Source: Atherix ibis
Lineage: Eukaryota > Arthropoda > Insecta > Diptera > Athericidae
Length of the DNA: 64,000 nucleotides
NCBI GenBank assembly: GCA_958298945.1
Contig: CATQJD010000111.1
Location: forward strand, 1,364,001 to 1,428,000
Direction of reading: 5' to 3'
Below are positions 43,207-58,380 of the stretch, piece after piece. The notes under the pieces are model-generated. The model was not told the DNA's origin and ran no database searches. It was given only the letters and a program-made list of their open reading frames with translations. The position numbers and the translations under genes are program-made. Within the stretch, counting starts at the first letter, position 1. Each line of letters opens with the position of its first letter.

Positions 43207-45833
43207 TCCTCAAAAATATACTACAACATATTCCTTTTAAACATACTACTTCATATTCCTCTTAAATATACTACTTCATATTCCTCTTAAATATATTACT
43301 TCATATTGCTCCTAAACATACTACTTCATATTTCTCTTAAACATACTACTTCATATTCCTCTTAAACATTCTACTTCATATTCCTCTTAAACATACTACT
43401 TCATATTCTTCTTAAACATACTAATTCATATTCCTTTTAAACATACTACTTCATATAACTCTTAAACATACTACTTCATATTCCTCTTAAACATACTACT
43501 TCATATTCCTCTTAAACATACTACTTCATATTCCTTTTAAATACACTACTTCATATTCCGCTTTAATATAATACTTCATATTCCTCTTAAATATACTACT
43601 TCATATTCCTCTTAAATATACTACTTCATATTCCTCGTAAATATACTACTTCATATTCCTCTTAAATATACTACTTCATATTTCTCGTAAACATACTACT
43701 TCATATTTCCCTTAAACATATAACTTCATATTACTCTTAAATATACTACTTCATATTACTTTTAAATATACTACTTCATATTCCTCTTAAACATACTACT
43801 TCATATTCCTTTTAGAAATACTACTTCGTATTCCTCTTAAACATACTACTTCATATTCCTCTTAAACATACTACTTCATATTCCTCTTAAATATACTACT
43901 TCATATTCCCCTTAAGTATACTACTTCATATTCCTCTTAAAAATACTACTTCATATTCCTCTTAAATATACTAATTCATATTACTCTTAAACATGCTACT
44001 TTATATTCCTCTTAAACATACTACTTCATATTCCTCTTAAACATACTACTTCATATTCCTCTTAAACATACTACTTCATATTCCTCTTAAACATACTACT
44101 TCATATTCCTCTTAAATATACTACTTCATATTCCTCTTAAATATACTACTTCATATTCCTCTTAAATATACTACTTCATATTCCTCTTAAACATACTACT
44201 TCATATTCCTCCTAAATATACTACATCATATGCCTCTTAAATATACTACTTCATATTCCTCTTAAATATACTACTTCATATTCCCCTTAAGTATACTACT
44301 TCATATTCCTCTTAAAAATACTACTTCAGATTCCTCTTAAATATACTAATTCATATTACTCTTAAACATGCTACTTTATATTCCTCTTAAACATACTACT
44401 TCATATTCCTCTTAAACATACTACTTCATATTCCTCTTAAACATACTACTTCATATTCCTCTTAAACATACTACTTCATATTCCTCTTAAATATACTACT
44501 TCATATTCCTCTTAAATATACTACTTCATATTCCTCTTAAACATACTACTTCATATTCATCAAAAATATACTACATCATATTCCTTTTAAACATACTACT
44601 TCATATTCCTCTTAAATATACTACTTCATATTCCTCTTAAACATACTACTTCATATTCCTCTTAAAAATACTACTTCATATTCCTTTTAAATATACTACT
44701 TCATATTCCTCTTAAATATTCTATTTCATATTCCTCTTAAATATACTACTCTTCATATTCATCTTAAATATATTACTTCATATTCCTCTTAAATATACTA
44801 CTTCATATTCCTCTTAAATATACTACTTCATATTCCTCTTAAACATACTACTTCATATTCCTCTTAAACATACTACTTCATATTCCTCTTAAACATACTA
44901 CTTCATATTCTTCTTAAATATACTACTTCATATTCCTCTTAAATATACTACATCATATTCCTCTTAAATATACTACTTCATATTCCTCTTAAACATACTA
45001 CTTCATATTCGTCTTAAACATACTACTTCATATTCCTCCTAAATATACTACTTCATATTCCTCTTAAACATACTACTTCATATTCCTCTTAAATATAATA
45101 CTTCATATTCCTCTTAAATATACTACATCATATTCCTCTTAAATATACTACTTCAAATTCCTCTTAAACATACTACTTCATATTCGTCTTAAGCATACTA
45201 CTTCATATTCCTCCTAAATATACTACATCATATGCCTCTTAAATATACTACTTCCTATTCCTCTTAAATATACTACCTCATATTCCTCTTAAATATACTA
45301 CTTCATATTCCTCTTAAATATACTACTTCATATTCCTCTTAAACATACTACTTCATATTCCTCTTAAACATACTACTTCATATTCCTCTTAAATATACTA
45401 CTTCATATTCCTCTTAAACATACTACTTCATAATCCTCTTAAACATACTACTTCATATTCCTCTTAAACATACTACTTCATATTATTTTTAAACATACTA
45501 CTTCATATTCTTCTTAAACATACTACTTCATATTCCTCTTAAACATACAACTTCATATTCCTCTTAATCATACTACTTCATATTCCTCTTAAACATACTA
45601 CTTCATATTCCTCTTAAGCATACTACTTCATATTCCTCTTAAATATACTACTTCATATTCCTCTTAAACATACTACTTCATATTCCTCTTAAACATACTA
45701 CTTCATATTTCTCTTAAACATACTACTTCATATTATTTTTAAACATACTACTTTATATTATTTTTAAACATACTACTTCATATTCCTCTTAAACATACTA
45801 CTTCATATTCCTCTTAAACATACTACTTCATAT
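43207..45833 (+). repeat. HOR family G, unit 3 (2,627 bp, rearranged)
   Basis: It starts normally at 43207 with CTTCATATTGCTCCTAAAC and CCGCTTTAATATAATAC. The CCCCTTAAGTATAC / AAACATGCTAC segment then appears twice (43908 and 44283; AAACATGC near 43987 and 44363), 375 bp apart, i.e. a local 15-unit tandem duplication. The short-unit zone seen in units 1 and 2 is missing. Confidence 0.88.
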
Positions 45834-47711
45834 TCCTCAAAAATATACTACAACATATTCCTTTTAAACATACTACTTCATATTCCTCTTAAATATACTA
45901 CTTCATATTCCTCTTAAATATTCTACTTCATATTCCTCTTAAATATACTACTTCATTTTTCTCTTGAATATACTACTTTATATTCCTCTTAAATATACTA
46001 CTTCATATTCCTCTTAAACATACTACTTCATATTCGTCTTAAACATACTACTTCATATTCCTACTAAATATACTACATCATATGCCTCTTAAATATACTA
46101 CTTCCTATTCTTCTTAAACATACTACTTCATATTCCTCTTAAACATACAACTTCATATTCCTCTTAAACATACTACTTCATATTCCTCTTAAACATACTA
46201 CTTCATATTCCTCTTAAACATACTACTTCATATTCCCCTTAAATATACTACTTCATATTCCTCTTAAACATACTACTTCATATTCCTCTTAAACATACTA
46301 CTTCATATTTCTCTTAAACATACTACTTCATATTATTTTTAAACATACTACTTCATATTATTTTTAAACATACTACTTCATATTCCTCTTAAACATACTA
46401 CTTCATATTCCTCTTAAACATACTACTTCATATTCCTCTTAAATATACTACTTCATATTCCTTTTAAATATACTACTTCATATTCCTCTTAAATATTCTA
46501 CTTCATTTTCCTCTTAAATATACTACTCTTTATATTCATCTTAAATATATTACTTCATATTCCTCTTAAACATACTACTTCATATTCCTCAAAAATATAC
46601 TACATCATATTCCTTTTAAACATACTACTTCATATTCCTCTTAAATATACTACTTCATATTCCTCTTAAACATACTACTTCATATTCCTCTTAAAAATAC
46701 TACTTCATATTCCTTTTAAATATACTACTTCATATTCCTCTTAAATATTCTATGTCATATTCCTCTTAAATATACTACTCTTCATATTCATCTTAAATAT
46801 ATTACTTCATATTCCTCTTAAATATACTACTTCATATTCCTCTTAAATATACTACTTCATATTCCTCTTAAACATACTACTTCATATTCCTCTTAAACAT
46901 ACTACTTCATATTCCTCTTAAACATACTACTTCATATTCCTCTTAAATATACTACTTCATATTCCTCTTAAATATACTACATCATATTCCTCTTAAATAT
47001 ACTACTTCATATTCCTCTTAAACATACTACTTAATATTCGTCTTAAACATACTACTTCATATTCCTCCTAAATATACTACATCATATGCCTCTTAAATAT
47101 ACTACTTTCTATTCCTCTTTAATATACTACTTCATATTCCTCTTAAATATACTACTTCATATTCCTCTTAAATATACTACTTCATATTCCTCTTAAACAT
47201 ACTACTTCATATTCCTCTTAAACATACTACTTCATATTCCTCTTAAATATACTACTTCATATTCCTCTTAAACATACTACTTCATAATCCTCTTAAACAT
47301 ACTACTTCATGTTCCTCTTAAACATACTACTTCATATTAATTTTAACATACTACTTCATATTCTTCTTAAACATACTACTTCATATTCCTTTTAAACATA
47401 CAACTTCATATTCCTCTTAAACATACTACTTCATATTCCTCTTAAACATACTACTTCATATTCCTCTTAAACATACTACTTCATATTCCTCTTAAATATA
47501 CTACTTCATATTCTTCTTAAACATACTACTTCATATTCCTCTTAAACATACTACTTCATATTTCTCTTAAACATACTACTTCATATTATTTTTAAACATA
47601 CTACTTCATATTATTTTTAAACATACTACTTCATATTCCTCTTAAACATACTACTTCATATTCCTCTTAAACATACTACTTCATATTCCTCTTAAACATA
47701 CTACTTCATAT
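45834..47711 (+). repeat. HOR family G, unit 4 (1,878 bp, truncated)
   Basis: Between the TCCTCAAAAATATACTACAA markers at 45834 and 47712 there are only 1,878 bp. Its early part (CATTTTTCTCTTGAATATAC near 45.95 kb, CCTACTAAATATACTACATC near 46.06 kb) resembles the 27.4-29.5 kb family rather than the start of other family G units. The tail (46.5-47.7 kb) is typical of family G. It appears to be a chimeric unit. Confidence 0.85.
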
Positions 47712-50412
47712 TCCTCAAAAATATACTACAACATATTCCTTTTAAACATACTACTTCATATTCCTCTTAAATATACTACTTCATATTCCTCTTAAATATA
47801 TTACTTCATATTCCTCCTAAACATACTACTTCATATTTCTCTTAAACATACTACTTCATATTCCTCTTAAACATACTACTTCATATTCCTCTTAAACATA
47901 CTACTTCATATTCCTCTTAAACATACTACTTCAAATTCCTTTTAAACATACTACTTCATATTACTCTTAAACATACTACTTCATATTCCTCTTAAACATA
48001 CTACTTCATATTCATCTTAAACATACTACTTCATATTCCTTTTAAATATACTACTTCATATTCCGCTTAAATATAATACTACATATTCCTCTTAAATATA
48101 CTACTTCATATTCCTCTTAAATATACTACTTCATATTCCTCGTAAATATACTACTTCATATTCCTTTTAAATATACTACTTCATATTTCTCTTAAACATA
48201 CTACTTCATATTTCCCTTAAACATATAACTTCATATTACTCTTAAATATACTACTTCATATTACTTTTAAACATACTACCTTATATTCCTCTTAAATATA
48301 CTACTTCATATTCCTTTTAAACATACTACTTCGTATTCCTCTTAAACATACTACTTCATATTCCTCTTAAACATACTACTTCATATTCCTCTTAAATATA
48401 CTACTTCATATTCCCCTTAAGTATACTACTTCATATTCCTCTTAAAAATACTACTTCATATTCCTCTTAAATATACTAATTCATATTACTCTTAAACATG
48501 CTACTTCATATTCCTCTTAAACATACTACTTCATATTCCTCTTAAACATACTACTTCATATTCCTCTTAAATATACTACTTCATATTCCTCTTAAATATA
48601 CTACTTCATATTCCTCTTAAATATACTACTTCATATTCCTCTTAAATATAATACTTCATATTCCTCTTAAACATACTTCTTCATATCCTCTTAAATATAG
48701 TACTTCATATTCATCTTAAATATACTACTTCATATTCCTCTTAAATATACTACTTCATATTCCTCTTAAATATACTACTTCATATTCCTCTTAAATATAC
48801 TACTTCATATTCCTCTTAAATATAATACTCCATATTCCTCTTAAACATACTACTTCATAATGGTTTTAAACATACTACTTCATATTCCTCTTAAATATAC
48901 TACTTCATATTCCTCTTAAATATACTACTTCATATTCCTCTTAAACATACTACTTCATATTCCTCTTAAATATACTACTTCATATTCCTCTTAAATATAC
49001 TACTTCATATTCCTCTTAAATATAATACTTCATATACCTCTTAAATATAATACTTCATATTCCTCTTAAACATACTACTTCATATCCTCTTAAATATACT
49101 ACTTCATATTCATCTTAAATATACTACTTCATATTCCTCTTAAATATACTACTTCATATTCCTCTTAAATATACTACTTCGTTTTCCTCTTAAATATTCT
49201 ACTTCATTTTCCTCTTAAATATACTACTCTTTATATTCATCTTAAATATATTACTTAATATTCCTCTTAAACATACTACTTCATATTCCTCAAAAATATA
49301 CTACATCATATTCCTTTTAAACATACTACTTCATATTCCTCTTAAATATACTACTTCATATTCCTCTTAAACATACTACTTCATATTCCTCTTAAAAATA
49401 CTACTTCATATTCCTTTTAAATATACTACTTCATATTCCTCTTAAATATTATATTTCATATTCCTCTTAAATATACTACTCTTTATATTCATCTTAAATA
49501 TATTACTTCATATTCCTCTTAAATATACTACTTCATATTCCTCTTAAATATACTACTTCATATTCCTCTTAAACATACTACTTCATATTCCTCGTAAACA
49601 TACTACTTCATATTCCTCTTAAACATACTACTTCATATTCTTCTTAAATATACTACTTCATATTTCTCTTAAATATACTACATCATATTCCTCTTAAATA
49701 TACTACTTCATATTCCTCTTAAACATACTACTTCATATTGGTCTTAAACATACTACTTCATATTCCTCCTAAATATACTACATCATATGCCTCTTAAATA
49801 TACTACTTCCTATTCCTCTTAAATATACTACTTCATATTCCTCTTAAATATACTACTTCATATTCCTCTTAAATATACTACTTCATATTCCTCTTAAACA
49901 TACTACTTCATATTCCTCTTAAACATACTACTTCATATTCCTCTTAAATATACTACTTCATATTCCTCTTAAACATACTACTTCATAATCCTCTTAAACA
50001 TACTACTTCATATTCCTCTTAAACATACTACTTCATATTATTTTTAACATACTACTTCATATTCTTCTTAAACATACTACTTCATATTCCTCTTAAACAT
50101 ACAACTTCATATTCCTCTTAAACATACTACTTCATATTCCTCTTAAACATACTACTTCATATTCCTCTTAAACATACTACTTCATATTCCTCTTAAATAT
50201 ACTACTTCATATTCCTCTTAAACATACTACTTCATATTCCTCTTAAACATACTACTTCATATTTCTCTTAAACATACTACTTCATATTATTTTTAAACAT
50301 ACTACTTCATATTATTTTTAAACATACTACTTCATATTCCTCTTAAACATACTACTTCATATTCCTCTTAAATATACTACTTCATATTCCTCTTAAACAT
50401 ACTACTTCATAT
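47712..50412 (+). repeat. HOR family G, unit 5 (2,701 bp), partner of unit 1
   Basis: It matches unit 1 at an offset of 9,982 bp (CCCCTTAAG at 38431 and 48413), falling to 9,957 bp (CATAATGGTTTTAAAC at 38899 and 48856) after loss of one ATAATACTTC unit near 48.66 kb. It shares with unit 1 the traits that separate both from their neighbours, such as CATAATGGTTTT and TCCTCGTAAACATAC near 49.59 kb. Confidence 0.92.
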
Positions 50413-53188
50413 TCCTCAAAAATATACTACAACATATTCCTTTTAATCATACTACTTCATATTCCTCTTAAATATACTACTTCATATTGCTCTTAAATTA
50501 ATTGCTTCATATTCCTCCTAAACATACTACTTCATATTTCTCTTAAACATACTACTTCATATTCCTCTTAAACATACTACTTCATATTCCTCTTAAACAT
50601 ACTACTTCATATTCCTCTTAAACATTCTACTTCAAATTAGTTTTAAACATACTACTTCATATTACTCTTAAACATACTACTTCATATTCCTCTTAAACAT
50701 ACTACTTCTTATTCCTCTTAAACATACTACTTCATATTCCTTTTAAATATACTACTTCATATTCCGCTTAATAATAATACTTCATATTCCTCTTAAATAT
50801 ACTACTTCATATTCCTCTTAAATATACTACTTCATATTTCTCTTAAACATACTACTTCATATTTCCCTTAAACATATAACTTCATATTACTCTTAAATAT
50901 ACTACTTCCTATTACTTTTAAACATACTACTTCATATTCCTCTTAAACATACTACTTCATATTCCTTTTAAACATACTACTTCGTATTCCTCTTAAACAT
51001 ACTACTTCATATTCCTCTTAAACATACTACTTCATATTCCTCTTAAATGTACTACTTCATATTCCCCTTAAGTATACTACTTCATATTCCTCTTAAAAAT
51101 ACTACTTCATATTCCTCTTAAATATACTAATTCATATTACTTTTAAACATGCTACTTTATATTCCTCTTAAACATACTACTTCATATTCCTCTTAAACAT
51201 ACTACTTCATATTCCTCTTAAACATACTACTTCATATTCCTCTTAAACATACTACTTCATATTCCTCTTAAACATACTACTTCATATTCCTCTTAAATAT
51301 ACTACTTCATATTCCTCTTAAATATACTACTTCATATTCCTCTTAAATATACTACTTCATATTCCTCTTAAATATACTACTTCATATTCCTCTTAAATAT
51401 AATACTTCATATACCTCTTAAATATAATACTTCATATTCCTCTTAAACATACTACTTCATATCCTCTTAAATATACTACTTCATATTCATCTTAAATATA
51501 CTACTTCATATTCCTCTTAAATATACTACTTCATATTCCTCTTAAATATACTACTTCATATTCCTCTTAAATATACTACTTCATATTCCTCTTAAATATA
51601 ATACTTCATATTCCTCTTAAACATACTACTTCATAATGGCTTTAAACATACTACTTCATATTCCTCTTAAATATACTACTTCATATTCCTCTTAAATATA
51701 CTACTTCATATTCCTCTTAAACATACTACTTCATATTCCTCTTAAATATACTACTTCATATTCCTCTTAAATATACTACTTCATATTCCTCTTAAATATA
51801 ATACTTCATATACCTCTTAAATATAATACTTCATATTCCTCTTAAACATACTACTTCATATCCTCTTAAATATACTACCTTATATTCATCTTAAATATAC
51901 TACTTCATATTCCTCTTAAATATACTACTTCATATTCCTCTTAAATATACTACTTCATATTCCTCTTAAATATTCTACTTCATTTTCCTCTTAAATATAC
52001 TACTCTTTATATTCATCTTAAATATATTACTTCATATTCCTCTTAAACATACTACTTCATATTCATCAAAAATATACTACATCATATTCCTTTTAAACAT
52101 ACTACTTCATATTCCTCTTAAATATACTACTTCATATTCCTCTTAAACATACTACTTCATATTCCTCTTAAAAATACTACTTCATATTCCTTTTAAATAT
52201 ACTACTTCATATTCCTCTTAAATATTCTATTTCATATTCCTCTTAAATATACTACTCTTCATATTCATCTCAAATATATTACTTCATATTCCTCTTAAAT
52301 ATACTACTTCATATTCCTCTTAAATATACTACTTCATATTCCTCTTAAACATACTACTTCATATTCCTCTTAAACATACTACTTCATATTCCTCTTAAAC
52401 ATACTACTTCATATTCTTCTTAAATATACTACTTCATATTCCTCTTAAATATACTACATCATATTCCTCTTAAATATACTACTTCATATTCCTCTTAAAC
52501 ATACTACTTCATATTCGTCTTAAACATACTACTTCATATTCCTCCTAAATATACTACATCATATGCCTCTTAAATATACTACTTCCTATTCCTCTTAAAT
52601 ATACTACTTCATATTCCTCTTAAATATACTACTTCATATTTCTCTTAAATATACTACTTCATATTCCTATTAAACATACTACTTCATATTCCTCTTAAAC
52701 ATACTACTTCATATTCCTCTTAAATATACTACTTCATATTCCTCTTAAACATACTACTTCATAATCCTCTTAAACATACTACTTCATATTCCTCTTAAAC
52801 ATACTACTTCATATTATTTTTAACATACTACTTCATATTCTTCTTAAACATACTACTTCATATTCCTCTTAAACATACAACTTCATATTCCTCTTAAACA
52901 TACTACTTCATATTTCTCTTACACATACTACTTCATATTCCTCTTAAACATACTACTTCATATTCCTCTTAAATATACTACTTCATATTCCTCTTAAACA
53001 TACTACTTCATATTCCTCTCAAACATACTACTTCATATTTCTCTTAAACATACTACTTCATATTATTTTTAAACATACTACTTCATATTATTTTTAAACA
53101 TACTACTTCATATTCCTCTTAAACATACTACTTCATATTCCTCTTAAACATACTACTTCATATTCCTCTTAAACATACTACTTCATAT
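50413..53188 (+). repeat. HOR family G, unit 6 (2,776 bp), partner of unit 2
   Basis: It matches unit 2 at 9,957 bp (TCCTCAAAAATATA at 40456 and 50413; CATAATGGCTTTAAAC at 41675 and 51632), with 9,982 bp further on (CATCAAAAATATA at 42081 and 52063). Shared private traits include TTAATTACTTC/TTAATTGCTTC near 40.54/50.50 kb and AAATGTACTAC. Confidence 0.92.
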
Positions 53189-56161
53189 TCCTCAAAAATA
53201 TACTACAACATATTCCTTTTAAACATACTACATCATATTCCTCTTAAATATACTACTTCATATTCCTCTTAAATATATTACTTCATATTGCTCCTAAACA
53301 TACTACTTCATATTTCTCTTAAACATACTACTTCATATTCCTCTTAAACATTCTACTTCATATTCCTCTTAAAAATACTACTTCATATTCCTCTTAAACA
53401 TACTAATTCATATTCCTTTTAAACATACTACTTCATATTACTCTTAAACATACTACTTCATATTCCTCTTAAACATACTACTTCATATTCCTCTTAAACA
53501 TACTACTTCATATTCCTTTTAAATACACTACTTCATATTCCGCTTTAATATAATACTTCATATTCCTCTTAAATATACTACTTCATATTCCTCTTAAATA
53601 TACTACTTCATATTCCTCGTAAATATACTACTTCATATTCCTCTTAAATATACTACTTCATATTTCTCTTAAACATACTACTTCATATTTCCCTTAAACA
53701 TATAACTTCATATTACTCTTAAATATACTACTTCATATTACTTTTAAATATACTACTTCATATTCCTCTTAAACATACTACTTCATATTCCTTTTAAAAA
53801 TACTACTTCGTATTCCTCTTAAACATACTACTTCATATTCCTCTTAAACATACTACTTCATATTCCTCTTAAATATACTACTTCATATTCCCCTTAAGTA
53901 TACTACTTCATATTCCTCTTAAAAATACTACTTCATATTCCTCTTAAATATACTAATTCATATTACTCTTAAACATGCTACTTTATATTCCTCTTAAACA
54001 TACTACTTCATATTCCTCTTAAACATACTACTTCATATTCCTCTTAAACATACTACTTCATATTCCTCTTAAACATACTACTTCATATTCCTCTTAAATA
54101 TACTACTTCATATTCCTCTTAAATATACTACTTCATATTCCTCTTAAATATACTACTTCATATTCCTCTTAAATATAATACTTCATATACCTCTTAAATA
54201 TAATACTTCATATTCCTCTTAAACATACTACTTCATATCCTCTTAAATATACTACTTCATATTCTTCTTAAATATACTACTTCATATTCCTCTTAAATAT
54301 ACTAAATCATATTCCTCTTAAATATACTACTTCATATTCCTCTAAAACATACTACTTCATATTCGTCTTAAACATACTACTTCATATTCCTCCTAAATAT
54401 ACTACATCATATGCCTCTTAAATATACTACTTCATATTCCTCTTAAATATACTACTTCATATTCCCCTTAAGTATACTACTTCATATTCCTCTTAAAAAT
54501 ACTACTTCATATTCCTCTTAAATATACTAATTCATATTACTCTTAAACATGCTACTTTATATTCCTCTTAAACATACTACTTCATATTCCTCTTAAACAT
54601 ACTACTTCATATTCCTCTTAAACATACTACTTCATATTCCTCTTAAACATACTACTTCATATTCCTCTTAAATATACTACTTCATATTCCTCTTAAATAT
54701 ACTACTTCATATTCCTCTTAAACATACTACTTCATATTCATCAAAAATATACTACATCATATTCCTTTTAAACATATTACTTCATATTCCTCTTAAATAT
54801 ACTACTTCATATTCCTCTTAAACATACTACTTCATATTCCTCTTAAAAATACTACTTCATATTCCTTTTAAATATACTACTTCATATTCCTCTTAAATAT
54901 TCTATTTCATATGCCTCTTAAATATACTACTTCCTATTCCTCTTAAATATACTACTTCATATTCCTCTTAAATATACTACTTCATATTTCTCTTAAATAT
55001 ACTACTTCATATTCCTATTAAACATACTACTTCATATTGCTCTTAAACATACTACTTCATATTCCTCTTAAATATACTACTTCATATTCCTCTTAAACAT
55101 ACTACTTCATATTCCTCTTCAAAATACTACTTCATATTCCTCTTAAATATACTAATTCATATTACTCTTAAACATGCTACTTTATATTCCTCTTAAACAT
55201 ACTACTTCATATTCCTCTTAAACATACTACTTCATATTCCTCTTAAACATACTACTTCATATTCCTCTTAAACATACTACTTCATATTCCTCTTAAATAT
55301 ACTACTTCATATTCCTCTTAAATATACTACTTCATATTCCTCTTAAACATACTACTTCATATTCATCAAAAATATACTACATCATATTCCTTTTAAACAT
55401 ATTACTTCATATTCCTCTTAAATATACTACTTCATATTCCTCTTAAACATACTACTTCATATTCCTCTTAAAAATACTACTTCATATTCCTTTTAAATAT
55501 ACTACTTCATATTCCTCTTAAATATTCTATTTCATATGCCTCTTAAATATACTACTTCCTCTTCCTCTTAAATATACTACTTCATATTCCTCTTAAATAT
55601 ACTACTTCATATTTCTCTTAAATATACTACTTCATATTCCTATTAAACATACTACTTCATATTGCTCTTAAACATACTACTTCATATTCCTCTTAAATAT
55701 ACTACTTCATATTCCTCTTAAACATACTACTTCATAATCCTCTTAAACATACTACTTCATATTCCTCTTAAACATACTACTTCATATTATTTTTAACATA
55801 CTACTTCATATTCTTCTTAAACATACTACTTCATATTCCTCTTAAACATACAACTTCATATTCCTCTTAAACATACTACTTCATATTCCTCTTACACATA
55901 CTACTTCATATTCCTCTTAAACATACTACTTCATATTCCTCTTAAATATACTACTTCATATTCCCCTTAAACATACTACTTCATATTCCTCTCAAACATA
56001 CTACTTCATATTTCTCTTAAACATACTACTTCATATTATTTTTAAACATACTACTTCATATTATTTTTAAACATACTACTTCATATTCCTCTTAAACATA
56101 CTACTTCATATTCCTCTTAAACATACTACTTCATATTCCTCTTAAACATACTACTTCATAT
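53189..56161 (+). repeat. HOR family G, unit 7 (2,973 bp), partner of unit 3
   Basis: It matches unit 3 at 9,982 bp (start 43207/53189; CTTAAGTATAC 43911/53893), then at 10,181 bp after a 199-bp difference (seven 25-bp units plus one 24-bp unit, containing CATATCC near 54236). Its second half holds a further 625-bp tandem pair. The match to unit 3 ends near 54.9 kb. Confidence 0.9.
54480..55740 (+). repeat. 625-bp tandem pair inside unit 7
   Basis: AAACATGCTAC is at 54545 and 55170, and CATCAAAAATATAC at 54738 and 55363, both 625 bp (25 units) apart. TATTTCATATGCC appears near 54.90 and 55.53 kb. The copies differ by few bases (for instance CTTCCTCTTCC near 55.55 kb versus CTTCCTATTCC near 54.93 kb), so the duplication is recent. 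Confidence 0.9.
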
Positions 56162-57780
56162 TCCTCAAAAATATACTACAACATATTCCTTTTAAACATA
56201 CTACTTCATATTCCTCTTAAATATACTACTTCATATTCCTCTTAAATATATTACTTCATATTGCTCCTAAACATACTACTTCATATTTCTCTTAAACATA
56301 CTACTTCATATTCCTCTTAAACATTCTACTTCATATTCCTCTTAAACATACTACTTCATATTCCTCTTAAACATACTAATTCATATTCCTTTTAAACATA
56401 CTACTTCATATTACTCTTAAACATACTACTTCATATTCCTCTTAAACATACTACTTCATATTCCTCTTAAACATACTACCTCATATTCCTTTTAAATACA
56501 CTACTTCATATTCCGCTTTAATATAATACTTCATATTCCTCTTAAATATACTACTTCATATTCCTCTTAAATATACTACTTCATATTCCTCGTAAATATA
56601 CTACTTCATATTCCTCTTAAATATACTACTTCATATTTCTCTTAAACATACTACTTCATATTTCCCTTAAACATATAACTTCATATTACTCTTAAATATA
56701 CTACTTCATATTACTTTTAAATATACTACTTCATATTCCTCTTAAACATACTACTTCATATTCCTTTTAAAAATACTACTTCGTATTCCTCTTAAACATA
56801 CTACTTCATATTCCTCTTAAACATACTACTTCATATTCCTCTTAAATATACTACTTCATATTCCCCTTAAGTATACTACTTCATATTCCTCTTAAAAATA
56901 CTACTTCATATTCCTCTTAAATATACTAATTCATATTACTCTTAAACATGCTACTTTATATTCCTCTTAAACATACTACTTCATATTCCTCTTAAACATA
57001 CTACTTCATATTCCTCTTAAACATACTACTTCATATTCCTCTTAAACATACTACTTCATATTCCTCTTAAATATACTACTTCATATTCCTCTTAAATATA
57101 ATACTTCATATTCCTCTTAAACATACTACTTCATATTCCTCTTAAATATACTACTTCATATTCCTCTTAAATATAATACTTCATATACCTCTTAAATATA
57201 ATACTTCATATTCCTCTTAAACATACTACTTCATATCCTCTTAAATATACTACTTCATATTCATCTTAAATATACTACTTCATATTCCTCTTAAATATAC
57301 TACTTCATATTCCTCTTAAATATACTACTTCATATTCCTCTTAAATATAATACTTCATATTCCTCTTAAACATACTACTTCATATTCCTCTTAAATATAC
57401 TACTTCATATTCCTCTTAAACATACTACTTCATATTCCTCTTAAACATACTACTTCATATTCCTCTTAAACATACTACTTCATTTTATTTTTAAACATAC
57501 TACTTCATATTCTTCTTAAACATACTACTTCATATTCCTCTTAAACAGGCAACTTCATATTCCTCTTAAACATACTACTTCATATTCCTCTTAAGCATAC
57601 TACTTCATATTCATCTTAAACATACTACTTCATATTCCTCTTAAATTTACTACTTCATATTCCTCTTAAACATACTACTTCATATTCCTCTTAAACATAC
57701 TACTTCATATTTCTCTTAAACATACTACTTCATATTATTTTTAAACATACTACTTCATATTCCTCTTAAACATACTACTT
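56162..57780 (+). repeat. HOR family G, unit 8 (partial)
   Basis: It starts with TCCTCAAAAATATACTACAA at 56162 and matches unit 7 at exactly 2,973 bp up to about 57.07 kb (CTTAAGTATAC at 53893 and 56866). It then continues with CATATCC at about 57232 and ATTTTATTTTTAAAC near 57.48 kb, and gives way to the next block at about 57.78 kb. Confidence 0.88.
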
Positions 57781-58140
57781 CCTATTCCTCTTAAACATAC
57801 TACTTCATATTCCTCTTAAACATACTACTTCATATTCCTCAAAAATATACTACATCATATTCCTTTTAAACATACTACTTCATTATCTTCTTAAATATAC
57901 TACTTCATATTCCTCTTAAATATACTACTTCATATTCCTCCTAAACATACTACTTCATATTTCTCTTAAACATACTACTTCATATTCCTCTTAAACATAC
58001 TACTTCATGTTCCTCTTAAACATACTACTTCATATTCCTCTTAAACATACTACTTCATATTCCTTTTAAACATACTACTTCATATTACTCTTAAACATAC
58101 TACTTCTTATTCCTCTTAACCATACTACTTCATATTCCTC
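57781..58140 (+). repeat. 600-bp repeat, copy 1
   Basis: CCTATTCCTC at 57781 and AAAAATATACTACATC at 57841 recur exactly 600 bp (24 units) later. The units also follow the order seen at 33.0-33.25 kb (CATTATCTTC, CCTCCTAAACATAC, CATGTTCCTC), so this block is a long-distance copy of that segment, about 24.8 kb away. Confidence 0.88.
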
Positions 58141-58380
58141 TTAAACATACTACTTCATATTCCTTTTAAATATACTACTTCATATTCCTCTTAAATATAA
58201 TACTTCATATTCCTCTTAAATATACTACTTCATATTCCTCGTAAATATACTACTTCATATTCCTCTTAAACATACTACTTCATATTCCTCTTAAACATAC
58301 TACTTCATATTCCTTTTAAATATACTACATCATATTCCTTTTAAACATACTACTTCATATTCTTCTTAAATATACTACTT

